Of a DNA stretch of 64,000 nucleotides, positions 24,623 through 36,968 are shown in pieces. Every line of letters begins with the position of its first letter. Within the stretch, counting starts at the first letter, position 1. The DNA lies in assembly GCA_000231825.2 (NCBI GenBank), contig JH720302.1, forward strand, positions 1,580,467-1,644,466. Reading direction: 5' to 3'. Both the position numbers and the translations under genes were made by a program. Under the pieces are notes generated by a model. That model was not told the DNA's origin, did not search any database, and was given only the letters and a program-made list of their open reading frames with translations. The DNA comes from Tetrahymena elliotti 4EA (Eukaryota > Ciliophora > Oligohymenophorea > Hymenostomatida > Tetrahymenidae).

Positions 24623-26465
24623 TTGTGAACTATAAAAATAGACTCTTATCAAAGAATTAAATCATTACAAATAATTTATTTATCAAATTTAAAAATTAAT
24701 TTGATATGAACTATTCTTACTGTTTTTTTGCTTGAATTACGAGCTACTCTTAATTTTGGTTTACTTTAAGTATTATTTTGTCTCAGAAAAATGTTACTTA
24801 AAAAGATAATTTTGAAGAGTTTATTTATGTCAAATTTAATTGGCTTTGAAAATAAGTAAAAACAAAAATAGAATAAAATCAAAAAAAATTGAAAAGAAAA
24901 AACAAAGTATTTGGTTTAATTTGATTATTTTTTATTAAATTTTTATATTATTTTGCAATTTATATACTTAGTTTTAATTCGAATTGATTTCCAAAAAAAA
25001 TCTCCTTATTCAAAATCAAAATACAACAAAAAAAGCAAGAAAATAGAGTGATTTTTTATTAAAAAAAGTAGATTTTAAATGAATCAATCTGAAAAGATAA
25101 AATCAAATAAGAAATGAAACACAAATAAGAGCTGGTTGAAATATTATATGAATTCATAAATAATTAAGATGAAGTGCTATGTGTAGTTTAAAAATTTTTA
25201 ATTTTTGATTAAAATTATTTTTTTCAAAACCTCAAGATATAACCTAGTTATAATTTTCCATTTCTTTTATCAGAAATAAAAGCTATATTTTTTATTTCTT
25301 GAAAATATTTTAATTTTTAGTACTTGATAATAGATAGAACAAATGTGAGAATAGGTAGATAAATAGTAAAAGAAATTAATTTTAAGATTTTTATTCATAC
25401 AGAATAATTAATTAAAAAATAAGCCTTATTTAAAACCTAAAATAAACTTAATCAATAAATAAATAAATAATTGTTAAAATAACTTTTATTAAATCACTAC
25501 TAAATAACTAATTTATTTTACTATTTATAAACATCCTTCAATTTGAACACTGACTGGATTTTAAAATCCATTATTATTATGTTACTATATTTCTCAAAAT
25601 CTTAACTTTTATTCAGCTTAAAAAATAATTTGATTAAAAACATGTGATTTATTTGTAATTGTATGTAAATAGAATAATAAATAAAAGTTTGTTTTTTGGT
25701 TGCCACAATCTTAATAAATTATTTATTAAGGTAATTATTATATGCAGATAGAGAAAATAAAACAAAAGATTAAATTTCTTAAAATAGATAGGCATGAACA
25801 AATTTAACAATGGACATTAAGAATAAAATAATAAGAGTTTTAAGGTATTGATTGTTTATTTGAAAGTATAATTGTATTTATAAATTAAATTAGTATATTT
25901 GGTCTTTTATAAACTTTTTTGCTTAAATTTTTGGTTGGTTGATTGATTGATTGGGAATTTGCTTTACTATAAAAGTATTTAGGCAATAATTTATGGTTGA
26001 TTTATTTATTTATTAATCCATTATTATATTTTATTGTAGAGAGGTGATACTTACAAGTTAGAAAACTAAAGGTTATTATCATTATTATTATTAGTCCAGT
26101 TACAAATGAGAATGTATATTGATAGGTAGGCATGTGTGAATGCAATTTATTATTGCTTTTATTTATTTGTTTGTTTTATTTTGAGTTGAGTAGGGAAATA
26201 AAGAAATTATTATTATCATGCTATGTTACCTTTTAATTTTAAAAATTTTTTTGTATAGCATGTTAAATTTATTTTAGAGTATTAATTTGAGCAAAAATGG
26301 GAGTAGTTTTTTATATTATGATAATTATCCCTGCAAGCGAGCAAAAAGCAAGCAAGCAAGCATATGCTAGTGGCTGCAGATGTATTAGACTATGCAGTGA
26401 GCGATATATCTTAATGCTCGAGTGGATTATTAGTTTTTTTTTTATATTTTGTATATATAGTTTAC
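24623..26465. other. AT-rich spacer with weak ORFs
   Basis: Mostly simple AT-rich DNA. A 62-codon plus frame at 25114-25302 starts MKHKQELVEILYEFINNQDE and could be an exon, but nothing joins to it. A GC-richer patch lies at 26330-26420, with AGCA/AAGC repeats. It is open on the minus strand as a continuation of the next gene but looks non-coding. Confidence 0.4.
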
Positions 26466-27477
26466 TCAGTACTTTTGTTAAGAAATAAAAAATATTAAAA
26501 TTAAATTGCTTTAATTAGTTAAAAATTATTTACTCCAGATTTCTTCTTTTTTGATGTTTTTTTAAAAGCACTTTCTTTGAACTTGACTTTCTTTTTAGCT
26601 TTACTCTTTTGGCTGTCTGCATCTGAATTAAATGAGCTATTCAAATCGTTATTGTTTCTTCTTTTCATTATAGAACGTGGTTTATCAACACTCTTTACTG
26701 AGCCTGAATCAAATGATGAGTTTACATCATTTTCTGCTTTTCTTCCTCTTGCGCTCATGAGAGGTGAATTTGGTTAAGATTATGAAGCTACAGGTTAAGA
26801 ATTGGGTTTTTTAAGCTAAGGTAAATTCATTTGCGCTTTTTACAGATTTGGATTTTAATTATTTGGATTTTATTGAACCTATTGAGCTTGCCCGTTATTA
26901 TTTGGCTAGTTTACAGTAACCTATTGAGGTGGCTGCTATGCTGCCGTTTATTGAGGTTAAGTAACTGTTTTTGACTGGACCTGTTAGAGCTATTATTATT
27001 ATGCCAATAGTTATTGCTATAACTATTACTATATCATTTATTACTTTTCCAGTAATTATTACTGTTAGATTAGTTATTACTGTTGCTATTTTAAAAGGGA
27101 TTATTATTACTCAAATTGTTAGCTTGCTCTTCGAAGCAAAATATCTTTTTAATTTGGATTTAGTGCTTGTAGAGTATCTTGCTTAATAATATTAAGGTCT
27201 GATTTTTTCTTCTCTAGCTCTTTGAGCTCCTTAGAATTAGTGGCAATAAGCTTTTTTTATTCTTTAACTTCTAAGCCTATCTGATCCGCTTAAACTGGGA
27301 GTACTTCTTCATTGGCTATATTCTACAAATTAAGTTCTTGAGTCTAAACTGCTGTGTATTCTCCAAGCTGTTTGTTAAACAAAATATTTAATGAATTTAA
27401 AATTTATTTATCCAGTAAACACATTTTTAAAAATTGCTAAGAGCTTTAATAATACTTTCAACTTTCAAAGTAGGCAT
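26466..27477 (-). CDS. Coiled-coil / poly-Gln protein with basic C-terminus
   Basis: Unrecognised protein of about 298 residues. Exons: 27421-27477 (MPTLKVESIIKALSNFQKC), 26534-27367, and a proposed 6-nt last exon 26466-26471 reached by a 62-nt intron. Without that intron the frame runs on to TGA at 26216-26218. Residues 20-90 are a charged helical coiled coil (VKEQKKLIATNSKELKELEK). A long Gln-rich tract and a Pro/Asn/Gln linker follow. The basic tail reads MSARGRKAEND..., PRSIMKRRNNND and KAKKKVKFKESAFKKTSKKK. The tail resembles nuclear-localisation sequence. KKVKF fits the RVxF PP1-docking consensus and RSIMK is close to the accompanying SILK motif. Function is not known. Confidence 0.7.
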
Positions 27478-28143
27478 ATTTTACTCACAAAAAAACCTCT
27501 TTATAACTCTTTTACTGATTTAATTTATTCAATTTATGTTTTAGATTTGAAATTTTCTTTTTATCTGCCAAAAAATCATTTTAAAAAATATTGTTTATTT
27601 TATAATTTCTAGCTACCTACTTCTCAGTTTGTTTGCTCTTACTTTTTTTAATCTGTTTTTAAATTTAATTTAAGAAATGGAAAATTTTTAATAGAAAATA
27701 GGTGAGTTTATTATATTGAGTAGAAATTAAGAGTTATTTTTTGCTTAAATATTGAGAATCGAATTTAAACTGTTCTTGTTTCTCTTAAAAATCTGATTTA
27801 AAGCAAATTCTACTTACTTATTTATATTTTACTAAACAAATTTAAATATAGATTGGCATGTGTGTAGGTAGGTAGGTAGATGAGTGAATAATAGATTGAT
27901 GGAATGTAGATGCATGCATGTATTAACAAACACTTTGCAAGATAAAAATTAATTAAAATAAATTAATGTTAGCATTTGGAAATTAATTTTTTTGTTTATT
28001 GTTTGTTTGTTTGTTTGTTTGTTCGTTCGTTCGTTCTTTTGTTTGCTTGCAGTTTATTTGATTTATTTTAATTAAAAAATGAATAAATTATAGGCTATTA
28101 ACCACTTTGTTAAAATCTTAATATTAATATTTAAAGGGAGACA
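27478..28143. other. Spacer with tetranucleotide repeats
   Basis: Holds (GTAG)n near 27866-27882 and (TTTG)n/(TTCG)n from about 27998 to 28036. Both are microsatellites. A nine-codon plus frame at 27676 (MENFQQKI) ends at a GTGAG but has no partner exon. Confidence 0.5.
27998..28036. repeat. TTTG/TTCG tetranucleotide microsatellite
   Basis: Runs of GTTT followed by GTTC units are directly visible. It lies in spacer between two genes on the minus strand. Confidence 0.9.
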
Positions 28144-28682
28144 TCAATCGCATTAAAATTGTATCCCTATAATACACAATTTATTGTTTGCCAATTAGTA
28201 AACTCTCTTGCTTTCTAGGCTAGTAAATACTAAAAATATTTGGTTTTATATTTTATTTTGGGGTGCTACTCACCTTTAAAAATTTGCTGCATAACCGATA
28301 TTTCTAGCATGTTCACCCAAAAATGTGTTCACAGATTTAAAATAGCTAATTGTTAAAATTATTGTTTTAATATTACTGCTTCGGCACCATAGAATGGCTC
28401 TTTTTTATATTTCTCGTTATCGTCCTGCTCCATCGTCCCATGATTTTAAATCATGGATTATATATTATTTTAGAGCATACTCCCATACTAGAATGACCGC
28501 TAAGAGCTTGTCTCGCCCTAGTCATCCATTTTGTCTTAAGGATGCAAGCGCGTTTCATTCTAATTTTCTTCATTTAATTTATCCAATACATCTTAGATCT
28601 CTCTTTCCCGATTACTTCCACCTGTGTAGACCGTTTTTTCTCGGTCTTACTTCTGATTCACATAACCGCAGCAAGTACCCAT
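28144..28682 (-). CDS. Small protein with MGTCC N-terminus (candidate acylated protein)
   Basis: The first exon, 28377-28682 (102 codons), reads MGTCCGYVNQKQDRE then TGGSNREREIQDVLDKLNEE, SSQRSFQYGSML and YKKEPFYGAEA, followed by a GTAATA donor. It is clearly coding: charged, Gln/Asn-rich and GC-richer than its flanks. Gly2 followed by Cys4-Cys5 is the layout of N-myristoylated and palmitoylated membrane-associated proteins; that modification is inferred. The 3' exons are not settled. A segment ending in a GTGAGT donor (28275-28330) and a terminal segment ...RVYQLANNKLCIIGIQFQCD ending at TGA 28144-28146 join each other in phase, but the join to the first exon does not close. A long plus-strand frame over the same bases is its antisense shadow. 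Confidence 0.6.
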
Positions 28683-29157
28683 TTATTCAATGTCTCCTCA
28701 AAGAATTGCTTAGTTATTTGTACTAGCGGCTTTGTTAAAACACCCTTCTCTATTGATTTTTTGTGCTAACTAACTAACAAACTAATTTACTAACTTCTTC
28801 TACTCTTTCTTGCTTTATTTAATTAATTAATTAATTTTTGCTTGTTTGATTGATTGATTGATTCTTTTAAAACTCTTATTCTTCTTCTTTTGAGGTTTGA
28901 TTAAAAAATTGAATATAATTATTTACAAACAAACTCTACTCCCAATCTAAGTCCTTTCTTCGCACAATTAATTGCAATGATAAATTAACTTTAATGTTTT
29001 TATTTTTAAGATAATCAATATGCTTTTTTATCAATAATAGAACTATTTATATATTTCCAATAAATTATACTAGTCCATAAATAAATTATTCAATCAAACA
29101 ATTAATCAATAAATCTGCTAAGCATTACTAACTACTCAAAGTAATGTAAAAAACAAA
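28683..29157. other. AT-rich spacer
   Basis: Contains TTAA and GATT simple repeats (about 28818-28865). It is the presumed promoter of the MGTCC gene. Nothing else was seen. Confidence 0.5.
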
Positions 29158-29611
29158 TCAATAAACGAAAGCGCCTTTTTCTTGTAGTTCTAATTTAGAT
29201 TTAGGCTAAGCAACATACAATTACATTTATAATAATAATAATTATTACTAACATTGCTAATTTTGTCTGGCTGAATTTGATAAATATCAAGTAATTTTAA
29301 ATAGCACCTAAATTATTTAAAATTTTATTGTATAAATTAATTAAATTCCATAATACAAACGAAATAAGAGCATAGTTTTATTTCTTTTTATTTATTAAGT
29401 ATTTTTATTTACTGGCTAATTTTTCATTCAAATTAAAAAAAATAACAATCTCCTCCAATTACTTTTTTATTCAAGAAAAGACATTAGCCACCTTTCAAAT
29501 TTTTTAAAGTATTTGCTTACTATTGTTAATATTATTAATAGAATTCTATTCAAATCTAATTTTCTAATATAAATATAATTTTTCGATCAAATAATCTATT
29601 GCATCTAACAT
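29158..29611 (-). CDS. Five-exon gene for an 81-residue unknown protein
   Basis: Exons 29521-29611, 29463-29491, 29361-29383, 29253-29307 and 29158-29205 join in consistent phase to a single 81-residue protein that ends at TGA. Pieces in order: MLDAIDYLIEKLYLYQKIRF, NNSGQCLFLNKKK, QNYALISCYLKLLDIYQ and QPDKISNPKSKLELQEKGAF. Two exons are only 29 and 23 nt long. The four introns are 29, 79, 53 and 47 nt, the first being very short. No family is recognised; the layout suggests a small, mostly helical soluble protein. An alternative reading uses other phases in the last two exons, but it gives a less protein-like sequence. Confidence 0.5.
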
Positions 29612-31830
29612 TTTACCCTAAATATTAATAGTTTATTTTGGGTTCTAAAATAAAATACCCTGAATAAAATCAAAAAGATAATATTTAATTAAACATTTAA
29701 ATCATCTAAACGTTCTTAACTGCAAGCAAAACCACAATAAAATTAATTAAATGTTTTTTATCTGAAGTATACTATTTTTGCTTACATTAGAAATAAGCTT
29801 TTGGTATATTTTAAATTAAAAAACTAAGAATAAAAATAAACATTTATTTCCTAGAAACTATACTATTTTGATTTTTTATTAACATATTCAAGGGGCCTAA
29901 GTCTTGATTCAACAATTATTTTTATCTTAAGTTTTTTTCTTTAAATTACCTTTAATTTTTTATTTTTAAGAACTTAATTAGCCAATTAGGAATAAATTTT
30001 AAATAATAAGTAATTTAAGTTAGTTTTGTAGTTTCAACTTTTGTTAAAATATCAGCAAAAATAAATTCTAGATTTTGAATTTGATTTTGTAATTTATGTT
30101 TACTATTCTTAAAAAAATTCTTTGTTTAAAGTACTTTTAATTAAACAGTAAGAAAGATATTTAACTAAAGAAATCTTTATTCTTAATTTTATTTAGTTCA
30201 AAAATAATTTGCAAAGAAGTAAGAAAAGAACACATTTTTATTATTGTTTTTTAAATTAAACATATTTAAGTGGAATTCCATCCAAGCTACTTGTTCATAT
30301 TTTTATTCATCTATTAAGATAAAATGGTAATAGATATATAATTTTTAGATTTTAGTTTTGATTAAAAACCTGTTCTTAAAAGACCAAACTCTTTTTTAGT
30401 TTTTAATTAAAAGTAAATAAATTTTAATACTAAAATTATAGATATTAAATACCTTTTAAATGAGTTAGATAGATAAAGATATTAAGTTTCAAAATATCTA
30501 ATTTTATTTATAATTTATTTTAATTAAAAATTTTTAATACTCTTAATTCATTCAATATTATTTATTTTGATAAAATTAAAATATTTTCATGCTTAAATTA
30601 TTTCTTTAAATTTATGAGAAACTTAAACTTTGATTGTTTGATTATTAATTATGAAATATCTCGATATTATTTTCTTCATCCGATTCTATTTCCATTAATT
30701 AATTCTACTGATTCTTAGCTCTTAAGTAAATTCAAATAAGTTGTAATCAATTCGTAAGTATAATCTGACACTTGAAGCCAATATTTTTAACTTCATTTTC
30801 ATCCTTTTTGATAAGAATATGTTTTAAAAAATAATTTTAATAAATTAATTTTCAGGGTAAACATAATTGTTTCAAAGAGCGTAATATAAAAATTACTTAA
30901 AACTTTATTTGACATTATAATAATCTCTTCTATCTTTAAAATATCTTTTGTTTTGCTAGATGAAAATGTAAATGTAGATGAAGATGATCTATATTATATT
31001 TTAAGATATGTTGTTCTTGTAGAGTTTTGGATCTTACTTTTAATCCTAAAAAATTTTATTAATAAGATATTTTCAATAATGTTTACATTTTAAATTAATA
31101 TTTACTAATAGCAATATTAAAAGGATTAAAAAAAAAATAATGAAATTAAACTAAATTTTACAATGTTTTTAGTAAGAAATATAATATTTTAGCATTTAGA
31201 ACTTTATTTTTACTCTAAAAAACTTTATTGAAAAAAACTATTGTAATAGTGTAAATATTCTGAATGAATATTAAATTAATAACTGTATTTAAAGGATTAA
31301 TAAAAAAATAATTAAATTAAATTTTTAAGTTATAAATGATTAAAATATAGCAAAATCAAATAATTTTGATTTACTTAACTTAATCAAACCTTTTTTTACT
31401 TGTAAATGTGTCAATATTTATGTTAAATTTATTGAAAAGTAATCAGTTATTAATCTAAATGAAATTTATCATGAAAATTCAAAAAAATTTTGTTAAATAA
31501 TGAAGTAATTTAATTTAATAAAAAAACTTATTTTTATTTAAAGCAATTTGCCTAAATTTGTAAAAATAATATTTAAGAATAGTTTGTCCATTAAAAAATT
31601 TTAAGAACATTCAATAATACCAAATATTTTTGTGGAATTTAACACTTTTGAATAAGTGTAAATAAAAGTGATTTTGAAAATATATAATTTGATGGATATG
31701 AAAATTTTCTTACTTAGTTTTACTCTTGGCTGACTATAACCACCAAATATTATTAATTTAATTATCAAATCATAAATTAAATTCTTAGTTTTAGGTTTTA
31801 ATTCATAAAAATTGCACCATTTAACTAGAA
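29612..31830. other. Long AT-rich spacer with one possible micro-ORF
   Basis: About 2.2 kb of AT-rich DNA. On the minus strand at 30552-30695 there is a 47-codon frame, MEIESDEENNIEIFHNQQSN..., ending at TGA. Its acidic start is typical of genes in this window, so it may be a small gene or first exon. Other open stretches here are low-complexity and expected by chance when TGA is the only stop. Confidence 0.4.
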
Positions 31831-34800
31831 ATGAATAGCTCTGATGAAGAAGAAAATTAAGATTCGGTCTCTTAAATAAACGAGATAAAACCTTCAGATA
31901 ACTGCTAAGAGGTTACTTAAGTACCTGAAAATAACGCTTAGCCATTAAAAAAATCTAGTAAAAGCTAAGTTTCAAATGAAGAAAAACTAATAATCCTACT
32001 CAAAAGAGAAAATAGGACATTAAATGAACTTATTTCTATAGAGCAACTCACCTAAGACTTAAAGTTTTTTGAACAAATTAACAAAGATCAAGCAAATTAG
32101 AAAGTACAACTGCACAGAAAAATTTGCAAATACCTCAACTTTGATTTTCGTCAGAAAGGAAAGGTCGTTTTTTACTAAGGAGACATGGCAGATAGTTTTT
32201 TTATTGTTTTGTAAGGAAGATGTTTGGTTTTAATCAATGATAAAGATTAAAATTAGCAATAACCTCAATAGACTGGAACACAAAGAATGTCTTTTCTTGC
32301 TACTGGATAGAATTTTTCTACTGTCCTAAACCAATTGATGTTTGATTCAAAGAAGCAAGCTTCATCGCCTGCTGGACATGGTGGATAGACAACATCATCA
32401 AAAAAGAGATTTTCTATCTTAATGAAAGGTCAAAATAGTCTAAATTTACTTTCAACACTAAAAATGCTTAGATGGAGGTTATTCCATAAGATTGTATGGT
32501 TAGTCATTTATGCAAATAGATTTATTAGATATTCTTAGAAGAAATGTATAGAAGTATAGGATCCTAATACTATGTTTTTACATAGGTTATTTAGATTTAT
32601 TGGACCTAAATCCTTTATGAACGAAAAAATCTAAAGATTAAGGAAAGAAATATAATAGAGTGTTCATCCTGAAATTGATTTATAGTACTTAGAGAATGTC
32701 CCTCATTTCTTTGACAGACATAATAACTTAGGATTTATATATAAGCCTATTAAAATTTATGAAAAAGGTGAATCTTTTGGTGAATTAGGCTTGCTTTCAA
32801 GAAAGCCTCGTTCTGCCACTGTTATTTGTCTCACTGATTGCATATTTGCTAGTCTTTACAAGCAACATTATTCCAACACTCTAAAAGAGGTTGAGTAATA
32901 GTAAATTAACAAAAGAATTGAGTTTATTTTTCAAACTTTCATGCCTAGGTATAGCAAATCTAATGATAAAACACAAACAAATGAGTAATAAGAAGATCAA
33001 ATATCTAATATAAAAATTGATAGAAACCTTATTTCATTTTCAGAGTCTAGGTTAAATTAGATTTAGCTGTATTTCACAAAGGTTAAATTTTTAAATGGGA
33101 AAGTTTTACAAAAGTAAGGAGATAGCATAGAGAAATTGTACATAATTAAGAAGGGTGATGTTAGTTGCTAAATGGATGTAATTGATGAGAAAAACCCATC
33201 TAATAACTTGAAGATTAACCTTTGTTTACTTGGAAAATATGAAATTGTTGGTGATGAGATCATTCTACAAGGATCTTAGAATAAAAAGTAGAACTAAGCA
33301 TAAAAAGCTATGGAAAATGAAAATAAAAATGAGGCAATTGATGCATAAGCAAATCAAAGTAATTCAAATGCTGAAGTTAAGATATGCTATTATACAGCTA
33401 CGGTAAAGTCTTATAATTGTTCTTTGCTTGCTATAAGCAAATAAGATTTTAAAAGAATGATCTCTGATTTTCCTGAAATAAAAAAATATATAAAGATGAA
33501 GACATAAACGAAGATTGAATGGATGGAGTAAAGAAAAAAACAACAAATTTAAATAATTAAAAAAATTAATCTAAATAAAGAAAAAATTCCACTAAGTGAT
33601 GAGTAGCATCAAATGATTAAAGAAAATGCACACATCTTAAGAAAAAAATAATTCAAAAATAAAAAATGGATAAAATAAGATTCGGGAATTATAAGAAGTC
33701 CTATCCCCTCATAGAAAGAAATAGCTGAGTTTCAATAGAAAAAATATTAAAATAGCTTTTTACAAAATTAAGATTAAAAATCACCAGAAAAAATATCAAA
33801 ATAATCATCACCCTAAAAATCACCTTAAAAGAATATTCCAAAAACAAGTATTTCAAGAAATTAAACCTATTAAAATGAGGTAAATAACTTAATGATATCT
33901 TACTTTTAAAAAGAGCTACTCTCAACTGATTAACTAAATAAATAAAATATTAAAGATGAAGAAAAAGATTAAGTTTTATATGATGCATTAGCAATCAAGT
34001 ATGGCTATAAACCTTAGTCCTTAAGCAATTAAAAATTAAAACCCTCCTAGATTATTGATTTTATTTTTAATCACAAAGAAAACGAACATGAATAGCAAAA
34101 TTAACAAATACACTAACTGAGTGAAGTAAATAGTGAATAAATAGACTCAAAATACATTCTAAATTATTCACTTGATAGAAAAAAGAATTAATAAAAAAAT
34201 AATAAGCATCTTCTGAAAGTTGACTACACAACTTTAGGATATTCGGATACTCTTTTGTAAAATATCAAAAGAAAATAATCAATGCAAGCAATGTCTAAAC
34301 AGCAAGATTAGAGTGAGTCATATTAAAATAAATCAACTGAGTAATCAACCTTGAAAAAGAAATCAAATAGTGTAGAAAAACCAAAAAAGAAATTACATAT
34401 TAGTCATGATGCTGAAGAACTTAGACTGATAAACAAAATAAATAGATAAATACTAAAAACAACTTAAGAAGTACAGAAAACAAAAGCCTTTTACAATTAA
34501 TCTTAAGAAATATTCATTAATAACCTAGCTTCTTCCTCTAAATCAAGCACAGTCTCACCTCTAAAATATAAATACATGTTTAATTCCAAAATATAAAAAA
34601 AGCAAGAATTTGAAAAGCTTTTTAATAAAACCATTAATTCTCCAAAATAAAAAAATCTCAATAAATAAATTTCAATGAATACTATGAGAGATTCTAATTT
34701 TAGTAGATAAAAATCCTCCCTTCATTCTAACGTCTCTACTGAATCTTTATCTCCAACCCACAAATTATCAACACCAATAAATTAAGTACTCTACAAATCT

Positions 34801-36252
34801 TCAACTCTAATTAAATCACCTTCTTTAAACATACTAAATCGATAATTATCAATTAGCAAAATAGATTCACCTTATGACTTTAGTTCCTGCATTAAGTAAT
34901 TCACCTCTTTTTTAAATTTAATCATTCAAATAACTTTTTAATTGTAAAAATTAGGTAAACCTCATTTACAATACCATAAAGATAATCTCATTTAATTTAA
35001 TAGGAGAATATTCCACAAATTAAAAGAGTAAATACTGTTGTTTTTAATTTTTAAATGAAAATATTCAAAATTTATTTAAAAGTTTGACTCTTTGAATCTA
35101 GCTGATTCTAATTGGACAACAGATTAAAATAACTCAAAAGATAATCAGAAAATTCATAATTTAATGACTCCTCCAAATGCAAGCAGAGGATCTATTTAAA
35201 AATTAAATAGGATAATTTAACAATCTCCAAGCTTGGTGATGTCATAAGATTTAACAAAATAAAAAACTTAATAATAAGATACTAATGAACAATCTCAATA
35301 GATTTCTAATTTTCTCAGTTAGACTTGTTAGACTTAACATAGCTAATAAAGTGAATAAGTCTAAGATTAACAAAAATTTGTTGCAAGAAATAAGTTCTAA
35401 AATTAAAATATTTCACTGTTTAGATAGGTCCCTTTAGAAAAGTAAAAATAACTTTCAGGTATTTTGAATAAATTTTGCCATACACCTTAAATCTCTGATT
35501 AAAATTTTTCAGAACAAAGCTCAGCTAAAAGCAATAAAGAAGTTAACATTCATGTTTTACAAAAAAATCAACAATAACAATAGCAGCACTAAAATAGATC
35601 ATCATCAGGAGGAACACCCTAAAAATATATCCCATTTAAGAAAAATCTTATTGAAAAATAAAATAAAAAATTCTAAAATTATTCTTTGGATTAAAATGCA
35701 TTCTAAGGCTTATTAATAAAATCTTAAACTGGAATGCAAACTGAAGCTGAAAAGTAAATGTAAAATAAATAATAAGAAATTAGTAGATTAAAAAAATCTG
35801 TATTTTCAATGCAAGCAGTTCAATCTAGTAAATTAGATTCACCATAATAAACACAAAAAGAAACTCCAATCTAATCATCTGATAAGATTGTCATATTAAA
35901 TCACATGGGAAAGCCAGTTAACTATTATGTATCTCATCAATAGCAATAAACTTCTTTAACTAATTTAGAAGTAATATCTCCTAAGTGTAATAAGCAAATT
36001 CTATTCTCATAACCCAACGTATCATAAAATTCAAAGTTATCAAGTAATTAGATTTTCAGCTAAAATGATGTCTATAGTTCTTCCTAATTTTCTACATCCC
36101 TATTATCTCCAAAGCTTCCATAATCCCTTTAACTTGATGCTAACACCCAACAAAATAATGAAAATTATGTCATTTCAAAATCTCAATCAAGCTCTCATTT
36201 CAACTTTGATCCATATAACAATTCCTAAGTAAAAAGCAAATAAAATAAATGA
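31831..36252 (+). CDS. Large cyclic-nucleotide-binding-domain protein
   Basis: Protein of 1,435 residues in three exons (31831-34895, 34955-35027, 35083-36252). The first cyclic-nucleotide-binding fold begins at about residue 105 (KGKVVFYQGDMADSFFIVLQ). Its phosphate-binding cassette, GESFGELGLLSRKPRSATV at about 313-331, keeps the Glu and Arg that hold the nucleotide. The two halves are separated by roughly 170 extra residues with a basic/hydrophobic helix (RWRLFHKIVWLVIYANRF). A second, degenerate fold follows (GKVLQKQGDSIEKLYIIKKG, about 425-445). The rest, about 850 residues, is Gln/Ser/Lys-rich and probably disordered. No kinase, channel or cyclase domain is present, so a direct cAMP/cGMP sensor or scaffold role is inferred. 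The two introns sit in the low-complexity tail and restore the frame. Confidence 0.85.
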
Positions 36253-36968
36253 TTTCCAAATAATTTCTCCTCTTATTACTAAATCAATTAACTCTTTTAA
36301 TAAAAGTTAATCATAAATTTTTCTTTAAACATTCTGAACCCAATTATGAACTTTTCAATCTCAAAGTAGTTCTCTAATTTTTATAAAATAATACTAAGAC
36401 ACTAAAAATATTTGTATATAATTAATTAACATTTATTTTATGTATTTTATTGTGCAATTTTATTCTTTTAAATATTTATAATCTTTAATTCACAAAATCT
36501 AATTTAAAATAATATTAAAAAATAAATGGATCTATTTAAGTTTTTAAACTTTTTGAAATATCTGATATAATAGTCGATCCTCCTGCAAATTTAATGAATA
36601 TTCCAAATAAAGAGCATATGATATTATTTTTTTAATTCATGAAATATTTGTGTAAAAATAAAAATCATTACAAAAGTAGAATGTATGGTATAAAAAGTAC
36701 TTACCAAAACTCAATTTAATATGGTAAAGAGTAAGAGGGATTCAAAAATAATATTTGCATTAATTTATGTAAGCAAGTAAAATCTGTTAAATGTGAAAAA
36801 TAAATGAATAAATTGACTGACTAATAATGAATGAGATGAATGAATGGTTTTAGTATCAAGATAAATTAATATCAATAAATTATAAAATTATAAATTAATA
36901 TTTGCTTAATTTATTCAACTAAAATTGTTTACTTTGTATTTCATATTCTGAATATAAATATCTTATAA
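36253..36968. other. AT-rich spacer between plus-strand genes
   Basis: No coding-like, RNA-like or repeat element was recognised. It presumably holds the promoter of the next gene. Confidence 0.5.

Noticed and set aside
26519..26521. TAA as the stop of the coiled-coil gene
   Set aside because: TAA is glutamine in all confirmed genes here. A TGA must be used, reached by a small last exon or by readthrough to 26216.
28394..28726. 110-codon plus-strand ORF starting MALFYISRYRPAPSS
   Set aside because: It is the antisense of a better minus-strand exon starting MGTCCGY, which has charged, protein-like composition.
29940..30330. Minus-strand frame open for over 140 codons
   Set aside because: It is low-complexity Leu/Ile/Lys/Asn sequence of spacer composition. 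Such lengths are expected when only TGA stops translation in AT-rich DNA.
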